Source of the DNA: Segatella maculosa DSM 19339 = JCM 15638
GTDB taxonomy: Bacteria > Bacteroidota > Bacteroidia > Bacteroidales > Bacteroidaceae
Length of the DNA stretch: 64,000 bases
NCBI RefSeq assembly: GCF_000382385.1
Contig: NZ_KB908328.1
Span: 42,787 to 106,786 of the forward strand
Direction: 5' to 3'
The translations under genes were made by a program, and so were the position numbers. Within the stretch, counting starts at the first letter, position 1; each line of letters begins with the position of its first letter. Shown here piece by piece: positions 37,619 to 46,487 of this stretch. The notes below the pieces were generated by a model. That model searched no databases. It saw only the letters and a list, made by a program, of their open reading frames with translations, and was not told where the DNA came from.

Positions 37619-39460
37619 TTATACCTGCTGCATGTCATGCAGTCGCTTGTAGTATCCGTCCTTGGCGATGAGTTCGTCGTGCGTGCCGCGCTCGATAATT
37701 CGGCCTTCGTGGAGCACGCAGATTTCGTCGGCATTGCGAATGGTCGAGAGGCGATGGGCCACGGCAACGGTCGTGCGGGTCTTCATCAATCGGGTCAAAG
37801 CATCTTGAACCAAACGTTCGCTTTCGGTGTCGAGGGCCGATGTTGCTTCGTCGAGAATGAGGATAGGCGGGTTCTTCAAGATGGCACGGGCAATGCTGAT
37901 GCGCTGCCGTTGTCCGCCGGAAAGGCGCCCACCACGGTCGCCGATGTTCGTGTCGAAACCGTTCTCGCTCTGCATGATGAAGTCGTATGCGTTGGCTATT
38001 CGGGCCGCATTGGCCACTTGTTCATCGGTAGCTTCGTCGTTGCCAAACCTGATGTTGTTTTTGAACGTGTCGTTGAAGAGAATGGCTTCTTGGTTGACAT
38101 TGCCGATGAGACGGCGCAGGTCGTGAATCTTCAGGTCTTTTACGTTGATACCGTCGATGAGCACTTCTCCCTCTTGCACGTCGTAATAGCGCGGTATCAG
38201 GTCTACGAGCGTAGACTTGCCCGAACCGCTCTGTCCCACCAAGGCAATCATCTTGCCCTTGGGAATGGTGAGGTTGATATCGCGGAGCACCCATTGTTGG
38301 TCGTATTTGAACGACACGTGACGGAACTCTATTTCGTGTTCAAAGGCAACGAGAGGGTGCGTGTCGGGTTTCTCTTTGATGGTGATTTCCGCCTGAAGTA
38401 TCTTGTCTACGCGCTCCATGCTGGCCAAACCTTTCGGTATGTTGTAGCCGGCTTTGGAGAATTCTTTCAGCGGATTGATGATGGAATAGAGCATCACGAG
38501 GTAGTAAATGAACTTCGGACCGGTCAGCGTGTGGTTGTTCAGCACGAGCATTCCGCCTACCCAAAGCACGATGATAATCATTACCGTACCCAGAAACTCG
38601 CTCATCGGGTGGGCCAACTGCTGGCGAATGTTCACGCGCATCACGTTTTTGCGGTAGCTGCTGTTGGTCTTGTCGAAGCGTTTGTTCATCAGTTCCTCGG
38701 CACAGAAGGCCTTGATGATGCGGAGTCCGCCGAGCGTTTCCTCCACTTGGCTCATCGTGTCGCTCCACAGGCTCTGGGCTTCGATGCTCTGTGCCTTGAG
38801 CTTTCGGCCCACAAGTCCCATGAACCAACCGAAGAGGGGCACGAAGATAATCGTGAAAAGCGTGAGTTGCCACGAGGTAATCACCAGTGCCGCGAAGTAG
38901 CTGATGATGAGTATCGGGTTCTTGAAGAGCATGTCCAAGCTGGCCATGATGGAGCCTTCGATTTCCTGAACATCGCCACTCATGCGGGCAATGATGTCAC
39001 CTTTGCGCTCTTCGCTGAAGAAACCGAGCGACAAGGCATTGATTTTCTGATAAAGCTGATTGCGGATATCGCGCACGACTCCCGTGCGGATAGGAATGAT
39101 GCAGGCCGAGGAAAGGAAGTAAGCTCCTGTCTTCAGCATCGTCATAAAGGCCAAGAGCAGTCCGATAACGAGCAATGTGTTTGCCGGACCTGTTGTGGCA
39201 ATGAAGTGTTGAATATAGTAATTGGCGTTGTTGGTCAGCATTCCAACGAGGTCTTCAAGCCCGTGAACATTGTCCCAAACGACAAGTTTCGTGACCGGTT
39301 TCACATCACTTGTCTTGAACAAAATCTGCAAAATGGGAATCAATGTCATAAACGAGAAGATGTTCAGCACCGCAGAAAGGATGTTGAACACGACGCTCCA
39401 AACTAAATACTTCTTATAAGGTGGAACGAAACGGCGCAATACTTGCAGGAACTCTTTCAT
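37619..39460 (-). CDS. MsbA-like ABC exporter (fused permease-ATPase)
   Basis: A half-transporter of 613 aa: six transmembrane helices to ~residue 330, then the nucleotide-binding domain with Walker A GQSGSGKST near residue 409, Q-loop (NVNQEAILF), signature LSGGQRQRI, Walker B ILILDEAT and H-loop (VAHRLSTI). In Gram-negatives such a protein near lipid A genes often flips lipid A; B. theta-type genomes have several of these, so a drug or lipid substrate cannot be decided. The gap to the next gene (vapC) is only 6 nt. Confidence 0.85.
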   Translation of the reverse strand: MKEFLQVLRRFVPPYKKYLVWSVVFNILSAVLNIFSFMTLIPILQILFKTSDVKPVTKLVVWDNVHGLEDLVGMLTNNANYYIQHFIATTGPANTLLVIGLLLAFMTMLKTGAYFLSSACIIPIRTGVVRDIRNQLYQKINALSLGFFSEERKGDIIARMSGDVQEIEGSIMASLDMLFKNPILIISYFAALVITSWQLTLFTIIFVPLFGWFMGLVGRKLKAQSIEAQSLWSDTMSQVEETLGGLRIIKAFCAEELMNKRFDKTNSSYRKNVMRVNIRQQLAHPMSEFLGTVMIIIVLWVGGMLVLNNHTLTGPKFIYYLVMLYSIINPLKEFSKAGYNIPKGLASMERVDKILQAEITIKEKPDTHPLVAFEHEIEFRHVSFKYDQQWVLRDINLTIPKGKMIALVGQSGSGKSTLVDLIPRYYDVQEGEVLIDGINVKDLKIHDLRRLIGNVNQEAILFNDTFKNNIRFGNDEATDEQVANAARIANAYDFIMQSENGFDTNIGDRGGRLSGGQRQRISIARAILKNPPILILDEATSALDTESERLVQDALTRLMKTRTTVAVAHRLSTIRNADEICVLHEGRIIERGTHDELIAKDGYYKRLHDMQQV

Positions 39461-39466
39461 AGGTAA

Positions 39467-39868
39467 TTATCTGCTTATCCAGTTTTCTGTTTTTACTTTC
39501 GGTATCCTATCTAAATGCTTTATGTTATCAGTGACAAGAATACAATCATGTGCTACAGCTGTTGACCCAATCAACAGATCAAAATTATCTATCATCAAGC
39601 CTTGTTGACGTAAAATAGTTTTATTTTTGCCGAATAGTGATAATACATCAGATATAGGAATGACTTCAAACAAATCCGTCAGAATTTGAATTTCTTTTAA
39701 GTGTTTCTGCTGTTTACTGTTATAAGCCCCGTAATAAAGCTCGGCAATAGTGATTTCAGAAAGCTTACAAGACGCTATCCCCACCTCTTTTATTTTATCA
39801 GAGACAGGGTAGCGACCATGTAATAATTCTATGCAGATATTGGTATCAAGCAAGTATTTACTCTTCAT
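39467..39868 (-). CDS. VapC-like PIN-domain ribonuclease toxin
   Basis: A 133-aa PIN domain: acidic residues in YLLDTNICIELLHG, EITIAELYYGA, MIDNFDLLIGSTA and ILVTDNIKHLDRI form the usual metal site. VapC toxins cut tRNA or rRNA and are neutralised by the cognate VapB. The start at 39868 overlaps the antitoxin gene by 11 nt, typical of vapBC. The pair lies immediately upstream of the ABC exporter on the same strand. Confidence 0.88.
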   Translation of the reverse strand: MKSKYLLDTNICIELLHGRYPVSDKIKEVGIASCKLSEITIAELYYGAYNSKQQKHLKEIQILTDLFEVIPISDVLSLFGKNKTILRQQGLMIDNFDLLIGSTAVAHDCILVTDNIKHLDRIPKVKTENWISR

Positions 39869-40124
39869 CGAATGACACGATTTTATGAATGTCATCAGTT
39901 TGTCGACCTTCTTGTATACTTTGTTTCACCACATCAATATCAACATCTGCCCATGAGCCTGCCAAACCATCAAGCAAGCTGAGCTTTTTCTGACTTTTCA
40001 GCTTCGCTTCTTCCTCTTTTGCTTCATGGATGAGCTGCTCACCAAGCCAACGTTTGTTACTTGGAGAGAGAGACATAGAGTTGACAAAGTCCAAAAAACT
40101 TCCTATATTGATTATTGCGTCCAT
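39858..40124 (-). CDS. Antitoxin of the VapC-like toxin
   Basis: An 88-aa protein preceding vapC by an 11-nt overlap. The first half is helical (INIGSFLDFVNSMSLSPSNK, LGEQLIHEAKEEEAKLKSQK); the second is an acidic tail (SWADVDIDVVKQSIQEGRQT) of the kind that wraps around the toxin. No clear DNA-binding motif of AbrB or MetJ type is visible, so it is named by position. Confidence 0.75.
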   Translation of the reverse strand: MDAIINIGSFLDFVNSMSLSPSNKRWLGEQLIHEAKEEEAKLKSQKKLSLLDGLAGSWADVDIDVVKQSIQEGRQTDDIHKIVSFDEE

Positions 40125-40139
40125 ATATATGATTATGAT

Positions 40140-40376
40140 TTATATTTCATTTACCCCATGTTCAAACAAATATTCAGGCGAGATAGTAGTACTATTCGAC
40201 CAAAAGATGGTGCCATCAAGTCCAAACTGAACGAATTTACGCTTGTCTCCCAGTTCTTCGAAAGCCGGATAACTTAACAAGGGCGTCAGCTTCACTTTCT
40301 TCTTTTTACCATTGTTGAACAAACATAGCAGGCTGTAATCTCCTAAATATTCAACATTTGTTATATTCAGTATCAT
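40140..40376 (-). CDS. DUF2442 protein
   Basis: A 78-aa beta-alpha protein: NITNVEYLGDYSLLCLFNNG, KKKVKLTPLLSYPAFEELGD, then FVQFGLDGTIFWSNSTTISP. This is the DUF2442 pattern (strand-rich, ending in a LYEH-like YLFEHG). DUF2442 and DUF4160 genes are commonly neighbours and are suspected to form a toxin-antitoxin-like pair. Located 15 nt upstream of the antitoxin and 11 nt downstream of the decayed DUF4160. Confidence 0.82.
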   Translation of the reverse strand: MILNITNVEYLGDYSLLCLFNNGKKKKVKLTPLLSYPAFEELGDKRKFVQFGLDGTIFWSNSTTISPEYLFEHGVNEI

Positions 40377-40387
40377 CTTCTAAGTCT

Positions 40388-40640
40388 TTATCGGCTTATC
40401 TTGTTGATTTTCTCACTTCTTTGTGCCTTGTCCCACAGCTGCATCAATTCATCTTCATGCTCGTCCATAAAGGTGTTAATGATTTCGATGGCGCGCGAAC
40501 TGGTCTTTCCTTCTATCAATCTGTCTTTGATGGTAATCGTAAACTCTCCATCACCACTCTTTACATGGATATGTGGAGGAGGTATGATCAAAACCATAAA
40601 TATAGATGGCTATGCCTTATAAGACAAAGACAGCTCCCAT
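40388..40640 (-). pseudogene. DUF4160 gene, decayed (early stop plus frameshift)
   Basis: The downstream frame reads PPPHIHVKSGDGEFTITIKD..., the DUF4160 core, to the end of the domain. Upstream, another frame starting at 40640 reads MGAVFVL-stop-GIAIYIYGFDH, the usual N-terminal strand of this family, with a TAA at codon 8. Joining GFDH to PPPHIHV needs a 1-nt shift. Two independent lesions make a sequencing error less likely than real decay. A short product from ATG 40597 (69 aa) could still be made. Confidence 0.65.
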
Positions 40641-40719
40641 GATAATATCTCTTTTGCAAATATAAACATTAAAAGTAGAACGGCAAAGCGTTTCCGTAGT
40701 TTTATCTTCTTCGAGTCAT

Positions 40720-42048
40720 TTACATTTCTTCGCCAAAGAGTGTGGCGCTTGTCGAACCGGTGATGCGCACCTTGATGAACTCTCCGATGTGGTGATGGCC
40801 TTTTTCGATGATGACAGCCTTGTTTTGTTCGGTTCTTCCCATGAGATGATTGCGGTCTTTCTTACTGAACCGCTCTGTCAGAATGACGAAATCCTTGCCT
40901 TCGTCCTTCTTATTTTGCTCGGCACTGATGGTCGTCTGCAATTGAATAAGCTCGTTCAGTCGGGCAATTTTCACCGCTTCAGGCACGTTGTCGGCCAAGT
41001 GTTTGGCGGCATACGTACCCGGGCGCTCGCTGTATTTGAACATGAACGCACTGTCGAAGCCCACTTCTTTCACCAAGGAGAGCGTCAATTGCTGGTCTTC
41101 TTCGGTTTCATTATGATAGCCCACGAAGATGTCGGTGGTCAATCCGCAGTCGGGAATGATGCGCTTGATGGCCGCAACCTTATTGAGATAGTCCTCGCGG
41201 GTGTACTTTCTGTTCATCAAATGTAGTATTTTATTACTTCCGCTTTGTGCCGGAAAGTGGATATGGTTGCAGAGGTTTGGCTCGTCGGCAATGGCATACA
41301 GAATGTCCTCGCTCATGTCTTCGGGGTTCGATGTGGTGAAACGCACGCGCATATCAGGCACACTCTGGGCCACTTTCCGCAGCAGTTCGGCAAACGAAGT
41401 ACCGTTTTCCGGCCGCTTGCCATTGGGCAACAGTCCATAGGAATTCACATTCTGACCGAGTAAAGTAACCTCTTTAAACCCCTTGTCGTGCAGGTCTTTT
41501 ACCTCGGCCAAGATGCTTTCGACATCACGACTGCGCTCTCTTCCGCGCGTAAAAGGCACGATGCAGTAGTGACAGAAGTTGTTGCAACCGCGCATAATGC
41601 TTACAAATCCGCTCACCCGACCGCCAATACGTTGCGGAAGCACGTCGCGATAGGTCTCGGTTGTAGAGAGTTCGGTGTCCACAGATGCGTGTCCGAGCTC
41701 GCATTCCGCAATCATCGAGGGTAGGTTGAGATAGGAGTCGGGACCGCAAACAAGGCTTGCATGATGGTTTTTCACCAAGTCATCTTTCACACGTTCGGCC
41801 ATACAGCCGAGCACACCAAGGATAAGTCGGCGTCCTTTCTTCTGTTCGGCGTGCAGCGTTTCGAGCCGGTTATAAATCTTATTCTCTGCATTTTCGCGCA
41901 CACTACAGGTGTTCAGGAAGATGGCATCGGCCTCTTCTTCGTGCTCACACACGTCATATCCGGCCATTTTCATCACTGAAGCGACGACCTCACTGTCTGC
42001 AACATTCATCTGACAGCCGTAAGTTTCTATGTATAGTTTCTTGTTCAT
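40720..42048 (-). CDS. miaB: tRNA-2-methylthio-N6-dimethylallyladenosine synthase
   Basis: Radical-SAM methylthiotransferase acting on i6A37 of tRNAs, 442 aa. The start MNKKLYIETYGCQMN at 42048 is chosen; the frame's 10 upstream codons (MGVGLGLLPP) are only an M5 repeat. The N-terminal UPF0004 domain holds the three cysteines of the auxiliary cluster (GCQMN, NTCSV, GCMAE), the radical-SAM motif is CNNFCHYC, and the C-terminal TRAM domain ends with GSTSATLFGEEM. Normal length. Confidence 0.95.
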   Translation of the reverse strand: MNKKLYIETYGCQMNVADSEVVASVMKMAGYDVCEHEEEADAIFLNTCSVRENAENKIYNRLETLHAEQKKGRRLILGVLGCMAERVKDDLVKNHHASLVCGPDSYLNLPSMIAECELGHASVDTELSTTETYRDVLPQRIGGRVSGFVSIMRGCNNFCHYCIVPFTRGRERSRDVESILAEVKDLHDKGFKEVTLLGQNVNSYGLLPNGKRPENGTSFAELLRKVAQSVPDMRVRFTTSNPEDMSEDILYAIADEPNLCNHIHFPAQSGSNKILHLMNRKYTREDYLNKVAAIKRIIPDCGLTTDIFVGYHNETEEDQQLTLSLVKEVGFDSAFMFKYSERPGTYAAKHLADNVPEAVKIARLNELIQLQTTISAEQNKKDEGKDFVILTERFSKKDRNHLMGRTEQNKAVIIEKGHHHIGEFIKVRITGSTSATLFGEEM

Positions 42049-42063
42049 AGGTGGAAGGAGCCC

Positions 42064-42100
42064 TAAACCCACCCCCAACCCCTCCCCAAGGGAGGGGAGA
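42064..42100. repeat. M5-type repeat, upstream of miaB
   Basis: AACCCCTCCCCAAGGGAGGGG type palindrome preceded by CCCACCCCC. Forms an inverted pair with 42296-42332 around a ~190-bp spacer (42101-42295) that contains no gene. Confidence 0.6.
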
Positions 42101-42292
42101 AAAGGCTTGAGAGGCTTGTTATGGCCTATGTATTGTTTGCTTTATTGTCTTTATTTCTATATCAATTATATGTTTCGTTATTGAAAAGTCAACCGTAATC
42201 TTCCGCTTTTTGCAACTTTTTTTCCTTGGAAAATCAATGATTTTTGTTTCTAAATGCGTTAAACAGGAGATGCAAGAAAGTTCGAGCAATTG

Positions 42293-43303
42293 TCATCTCC
42301 CCTCCCTTCGGGAGGGGGCGGGGGTAGGTTTTGAGCTGTTGATGAGGCTCCCTACTCCATAAAACACAACGCCCGTGACCACTCCCGCAATGGCATCAAT
42401 GACGTAATGCGCCTGAATATACACCGTAGCCATGCAGAGGAACACGTAGAAAGGCAATAGGGAGAACAGCAGTTTACGGCTGCCGCTACGCCAAGCCAAC
42501 AGCATGCAGATGGTGCCGACGCCCACATGACTGCTCGGAAAGGCTGCCGTGGGGCGTTCACCTGCGGCCTTTGCGTCTTCAACAAGGCCGTAGAAGAAGC
42601 CTTGTGTATAGCCGGGAGCCGGCAAGCAGTCCTGATGATGGTTAAAATAATCGCCCACATTGGGGAATATTCCCTGTGCGACATGCTGCAAACCGATGGC
42701 CTTATAATAAAAGGTAGGGCCCACAACGGGCAGCAAATCATAGATTGTATAGTAGGCAAAAAACGAACCTAAGATGATAAAAGCAGCCTTTTGAAGGTCT
42801 CCATAACGCTGAAAGAAGTAGTAAAGCAGCACGACGGCAATCATCGGATAATATGCCGCATAACCGCAATCCATCAGTTCACTCACGATAGGCGAGGGGA
42901 AAGTGCGGGCGAATTCCAATGCGGGCTGGAAGCCGAAAAGCTGCTGTTCCCACGTTGCAAACACGTGGTCGAGGTTCGGAAACATGCGGTTGATCTCATA
43001 GGTATCGGGATACCACCACGCCAGCATAGCCATTTGGGCGCCCACACGGACAAACATGGTCAGCTTACAAGGCAGCATTCGGTAGGCCGCCCACAGGAGT
43101 ATCGTCATCGCACCCACGCGTATCCGCCCCCAAATCATGGCTTCGGGGTTGACGAGCTTGGTCGAAGTGAACAGCACGATGAGCAGTGTAAAGGCGATAT
43201 AGCCCAATACTACCCACTCAAAAGGCAGCAATCCTTTATGTTCGGCCGTCCAACCCTTACCCTGCCAAGGCCATGTTGTGTTCTTTTTCCTTCTGTTTCC
43301 CAT
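42293..43303 (-). CDS. PAP2/AUR1-like membrane phosphatase or phosphotransferase
   Basis: A 336-aa protein with ~6 transmembrane segments. The PAP2 catalytic motifs are visible in the second half: AFPSSHVGVG (His of motif 2) and AHYVIDAIAGVVTG (His of motif 3). Members remove or transfer lipid-linked phosphate; AUR1-like relatives in Bacteroidota make inositol phosphorylceramide, so that is one possibility. The last ~12 residues (KPTPAPSRREGR) are encoded by an M5 repeat, so the original C-terminus was probably shorter. Its start directly adjoins the stop of the upstream epimerase. Confidence 0.8.
   Translation of the reverse strand: MGNRRKKNTTWPWQGKGWTAEHKGLLPFEWVVLGYIAFTLLIVLFTSTKLVNPEAMIWGRIRVGAMTILLWAAYRMLPCKLTMFVRVGAQMAMLAWWYPDTYEINRMFPNLDHVFATWEQQLFGFQPALEFARTFPSPIVSELMDCGYAAYYPMIAVVLLYYFFQRYGDLQKAAFIILGSFFAYYTIYDLLPVVGPTFYYKAIGLQHVAQGIFPNVGDYFNHHQDCLPAPGYTQGFFYGLVEDAKAAGERPTAAFPSSHVGVGTICMLLAWRSGSRKLLFSLLPFYVFLCMATVYIQAHYVIDAIAGVVTGVVFYGVGSLINSSKPTPAPSRREGR
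42296..42332. repeat. M5-type repeat overlapping the 3' end of the PAP2 gene
   Basis: CCCTCCCTTCGGGAGGG core followed by GGGCGGGGGTAGG. It lies inside the coding sequence and supplies the C-terminal tail. Confidence 0.7.
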
Positions 43304-44302
43304 TTACAACCAATTGTTCTCCTTATACCAACTGATGGTCAGTTGCGTGCCACGCTTAAGGTCGTATTGCGGATGGAAGCCCAGTTCGTCTACTGTCGGC
43401 TCTATGTTGCAACGCCAGTTTCGCTGTTTCAAGATGTTGTATTTGTCGTTGTTGAGCGCCGAAATCCTGCCCGTCATGTGTCCGATGTGCTCACCAAAGA
43501 ACGTCACAAGGCGCAGAACCCACACCGGAACCCTGAGTCTTATCCACCAAGGCCGGCCCAAACAGTCGTGAATCAAGTTGCTGAAGTCGGCCGATTGATA
43601 TACATTACCGTCGCTAAGGAAGTATTTCCGGCCGTCACGACCACGGTCGAGGGCGAGGAATACAGCTTGAACTACGTCGAGAACATAGACAAACGTGATA
43701 TCCTGACGCCTGAAACCCACCGAGAAGTCCACGTGTCCTTTGATGCTTTTTGCCATAAGGAAATAGTCACGTTCACGCGGACCGTACACCCCCGTAGGCC
43801 GTAATATAATGTAAGGAAAGTCGTTTCCCACACTATCGAGAAACTTCTCGGCCTCCAATTTGCTCTTTCCGTACGCGGTATTCGGGCGAGGAATGTCGTC
43901 TTCGCCTATCTCTTGATAAGGTTGTTGCTCCTTGATTGCCCCGTAAACACTAAGACTACTCAAGTAAATAAAGCGGCGGATAGGCATCTCGAGTGCCAAA
44001 AGAGCACGTACAAGATGGCGCGTTCCGTCGGTGTTGATCCTGAAGAACTCCTCTTTGTTGAGGCACTTTGTGACGCCTGCGGCATGCACAACGTAGTCGA
44101 AAGTGTGCCCGGTTAACTGCTTCTTCAGTTCATCTTCATCGGAGAAATCAAGTTCAATGAAGTTGATGCGCGCGTCAGTGAGATACTTTCTTGAGCTGCT
44201 TTTCCTCACAGCGGCCCACACTTCCATCCCTCTGTTGAGTGCTTCCTCCACGATAAAGCTGCCAATGAAGCCACTGGCACCCGTTACTAATATTTTCATC
44301 AA
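43304..44302 (-). CDS. NAD-dependent epimerase/dehydratase (extended SDR)
   Basis: A 332-aa Rossmann-fold protein: nucleotide-binding GASGFIGSF at ~8-16, HAAGVTKC, the catalytic YGKSK in NTAYGKSKLEAE with an upstream Ser/Thr (YLSSLSVYG), and PTGVYGPRE. The set of motifs places it among atypical/extended SDRs that modify nucleotide sugars or lipids. Adjacent genes (PAP2, lolE) are envelope functions, so a sugar-nucleotide or lipid-head-group role is likely; substrate unknown. Confidence 0.85.
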   Translation of the reverse strand: MMKILVTGASGFIGSFIVEEALNRGMEVWAAVRKSSSRKYLTDARINFIELDFSDEDELKKQLTGHTFDYVVHAAGVTKCLNKEEFFRINTDGTRHLVRALLALEMPIRRFIYLSSLSVYGAIKEQQPYQEIGEDDIPRPNTAYGKSKLEAEKFLDSVGNDFPYIILRPTGVYGPRERDYFLMAKSIKGHVDFSVGFRRQDITFVYVLDVVQAVFLALDRGRDGRKYFLSDGNVYQSADFSNLIHDCLGRPWWIRLRVPVWVLRLVTFFGEHIGHMTGRISALNNDKYNILKQRNWRCNIEPTVDELGFHPQYDLKRGTQLTISWYKENNWL

Positions 44303-44511
44303 ATAGCTATTTCTGGGGCAAAATTAATGGAAATTCCATGAACCGCAAAGGATTTTAGCGATTATTTAGGCTTAGGACGGATATAGCTGCTTTGTCGTAC
44401 TGCTTGTAGTCAGGCGGTCAAAAACGCAATAGCTTTAGCATTGATAGGCTAAAAACTGCTGTTCGCTATTTCAATCTCAGCTTATTATCGTGCAAAATGG
44501 CTGTGAAAAGA

Positions 44512-44610
44512 ATGTAGGGACGCACGACTCGTGTGTCCACTTAAGTTAAATCAGAAGCCAACTACACGGTTATATAGGGCGGACGCATGAGCCGTGCGTC
44601 TTCATACCTC
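44512..44610. repeat. REP-like inverted repeat (module M2), copy 3
   Basis: Left arm TAGGGACGCACGACTCGTG..., right arm GGCGGACGCATGAGCCGTGC..., partly degraded. Single M4 units precede it at 44475-44500. Module M3 (TTGATAACCAACAACTTAC) follows at 44616-44634. The whole spacer 44303-44769 holds no gene. Confidence 0.7.
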
Positions 44611-44648
44611 TTTCATTGATAACCAACAACTTACATCTCGCGTTCCAA

Positions 44649-44735
44649 TATCAGCCATTTCGCCGTGCAATCTCACCCATTTTATCGCGTAATATGGCCC
44701 ATATTGTGCGGCAATGTGGCTGAGATTGAAAAACG
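44649..44735. repeat. 22-bp degenerate tandem array (module M4), copy 5
   Basis: Units at 44649, 44671 and 44693 plus a mirrored partial one; the ends pair (CAATATCAGCCA with TGGCTGAGATTG), making a long hairpin downstream of the lolE-like gene. Confidence 0.75.
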
Positions 44736-44769
44736 ATTAAACGAATGTTGGGATGCACGCCCTGCGTGG

Positions 44770-46005
44770 TCATCGGGTGGCGAGCAGGAAAGCAAGGCTT
44801 CGCTTCACGGGATACCACACCGAAAGCCAGCCCACGGCAATCACCGTGAGGAAGATCAGGACCACATCATCGTAGTGCACGCTGACAGGGTAGGCGTTGA
44901 CGACGAAGCTACCACTGCTGCTGCCGAGCGAAACGAAGCCATATTGCTGTTGAAGCCAGCAGAGCAAAAGACCCAATCCGATGCCGATAACGGCACCGAA
45001 AGCCGAAATCATGCGACCTTCAAACATGAAGATTCGGGTGATTTGTCGGTCGTTTGCCCCCATGTTTTGCAGGGTCGTGATGTCGTTTTTCTTGTCGATG
45101 ATGAGCATGGAGAGCGAACCTATGATGTTGAAACAGGCCACAATGAGAATGAAAGTGAGGAAGATATAAGCGATATACTTCTCGATTTGCATGATCTTAA
45201 ACGTGTCTTCCTGTTGCTCAAAGCGGTCTTTTACCTTGTATTTCTCGCCCACAATAGCTTGCATTTCACGCTTCACTGCATCGAGATCGCTGCCATCTTT
45301 GAGTCTGATTTCAAGCGAAGAGAGTCGCCCCTGCTGCCCAAAAAGGTTTCGGGCAAAGGCTATCGGGGCGATGATATAGTTCTTGTCGTATTTGCTTTGG
45401 TTCACCGAGAACACCACACCGGGCGACAATAGCGAATCAACCACGAAGGCTCCGGCCGGATTTGTAGCGTCGAACTGTCCCTCTTTCTGCGGGGCATAGA
45501 TGCGAAGATAGTCGCCGAAGCGTGCACCGGTGCCCAAGGTGGAGGCCAATCTGATGCCCATCACGCCGTATTGCAGGTTGCCTGCGTGCAGACTATAGGT
45601 GCCGTCGCCATAGAGAATGTCCTTGATATGCGTCAATTGGTCGAAGTTATCGTCGACACCTTTCACGATAACCATGGCTTGATGCCCGTTGTAGAAGGCC
45701 AAGGCTTGGTCTTCCACGCTCTCTGTTGCCACGTCTACGTCGGGCAAGGCCTTTACTTTTGCGAGCAAAGGGTCGTCACTTGGGGCCGTTTTCCCTTGGG
45801 TCGGAACGAGTTCAATCTGCGGGTCGAAGTTCGTAAAGAACGTGGCTACCAAGTCATGGAAGCCGTTGAAGACACTCAAAACGATGACCAATGCCATCGT
45901 AGCCACGGCAACTCCGATCACCGAAATAATGGATATGACGTTGATAACGTTCGTACTCTTCTTCGAAAAGAGGTAACGACGGGCAATATAAAATGGGAAA
46001 TTCAT
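44770..46005 (-). CDS. LolC/LolE-like lipoprotein-releasing ABC transporter permease
   Basis: Inner-membrane permease that hands outer-membrane lipoproteins to LolA, ~411 aa. The start MNFPFYIARRYLFSKKSTNV (46005) matches family N-termini; a start at 46017 adds four residues. One N-terminal transmembrane helix (IISIISVIGVAVATMALVIVL), a large periplasmic MacB-like core, then three helices typical of FtsX-like permeases (YIFLTFILIVACFNIIGSLS; ITTLQNMGANDRQITRIF; final helix before YPVKRSLAF). No ATPase gene is adjacent. The rbfA gene upstream is separated by an M5 inverted pair. Confidence 0.87.
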   Translation of the reverse strand: MNFPFYIARRYLFSKKSTNVINVISIISVIGVAVATMALVIVLSVFNGFHDLVATFFTNFDPQIELVPTQGKTAPSDDPLLAKVKALPDVDVATESVEDQALAFYNGHQAMVIVKGVDDNFDQLTHIKDILYGDGTYSLHAGNLQYGVMGIRLASTLGTGARFGDYLRIYAPQKEGQFDATNPAGAFVVDSLLSPGVVFSVNQSKYDKNYIIAPIAFARNLFGQQGRLSSLEIRLKDGSDLDAVKREMQAIVGEKYKVKDRFEQQEDTFKIMQIEKYIAYIFLTFILIVACFNIIGSLSMLIIDKKNDITTLQNMGANDRQITRIFMFEGRMISAFGAVIGIGLGLLLCWLQQQYGFVSLGSSSGSFVVNAYPVSVHYDDVVLIFLTVIAVGWLSVWYPVKRSLAFLLATR

Positions 46006-46035
46006 AAAAAGCCTCATTCAACCATTTCCCCGGAT

Positions 46036-46141
46036 ACCCACCCCAACCCTCCCAAAGGGAGGGAGTCCTTGCTTGAAGCCTGTTTGTAGAGGGGAAATCT
46101 CACTGACAGAACTCCCTCCCTTTGGGAGGGTTGGGGTGGGT
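46036..46141. repeat. Perfect 31-bp M5 inverted pair
   Basis: 46036-46066 and 46111-46141 are exact reverse complements (31 of 31), cores CCCTCCCAAAGGGAGGG and CCCTCCCTTTGGGAGGG, with a 44-bp loop. It fills most of the gap between rbfA and the lolE-like gene. Confidence 0.8.
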
Positions 46142-46142
46142 G

Positions 46143-46487
46143 TTAGGGTTGTTTGTTTTTTAATAGCTCATCTATCCGCTCGATATAGTCCAAACTATCG
46201 TCGATAAAGAAGCGGAATTCGGGAATAATGCGCAGCTGATTGTGCATGCGACGGCCCACTTCGTAGCGCACGGTCTTCTCGTTCTTCGTGATGTTTCCGA
46301 CGATTTCCTCACCTTTCTCACTGGGGAAGATGCTCAGATAGGCCGTACAAACACTCAAATCCGGGCTGATTCGTACGCGTGTCACGCTGACCATCACGCC
46401 GTGCATGGCGCGTGTCTGCTCCTGAAAGATTGTTGCCAGCTCCTTTTGCAACAGTCTTGATATGCGATTTTGTCTTGTTTCCTGCAT
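46143..46487 (-). CDS. rbfA: Ribosome-binding factor A
   Basis: A 114-aa KH-type protein needed for maturation of the 30S 16S-rRNA 5' end. Visible are ETRQNRISRLLQKELATIFQ, VRISPDLSVCTAYLSIFP, and VGRRMHNQLRIIPEFRFFID with the terminal DYIERIDELL. Normal length. Upstream region 46488-46769 carries the divergent OPT promoter. Confidence 0.95.
   Translation of the reverse strand: MQETRQNRISRLLQKELATIFQEQTRAMHGVMVSVTRVRISPDLSVCTAYLSIFPSEKGEEIVGNITKNEKTVRYEVGRRMHNQLRIIPEFRFFIDDSLDYIERIDELLKNKQP

Noticed and set aside
37637..39406. A 589-codon open frame on the plus strand opposite the ABC exporter
   Set aside because: Low-complexity His/Gly/Val-rich translation; the opposite strand has all ABC motifs.
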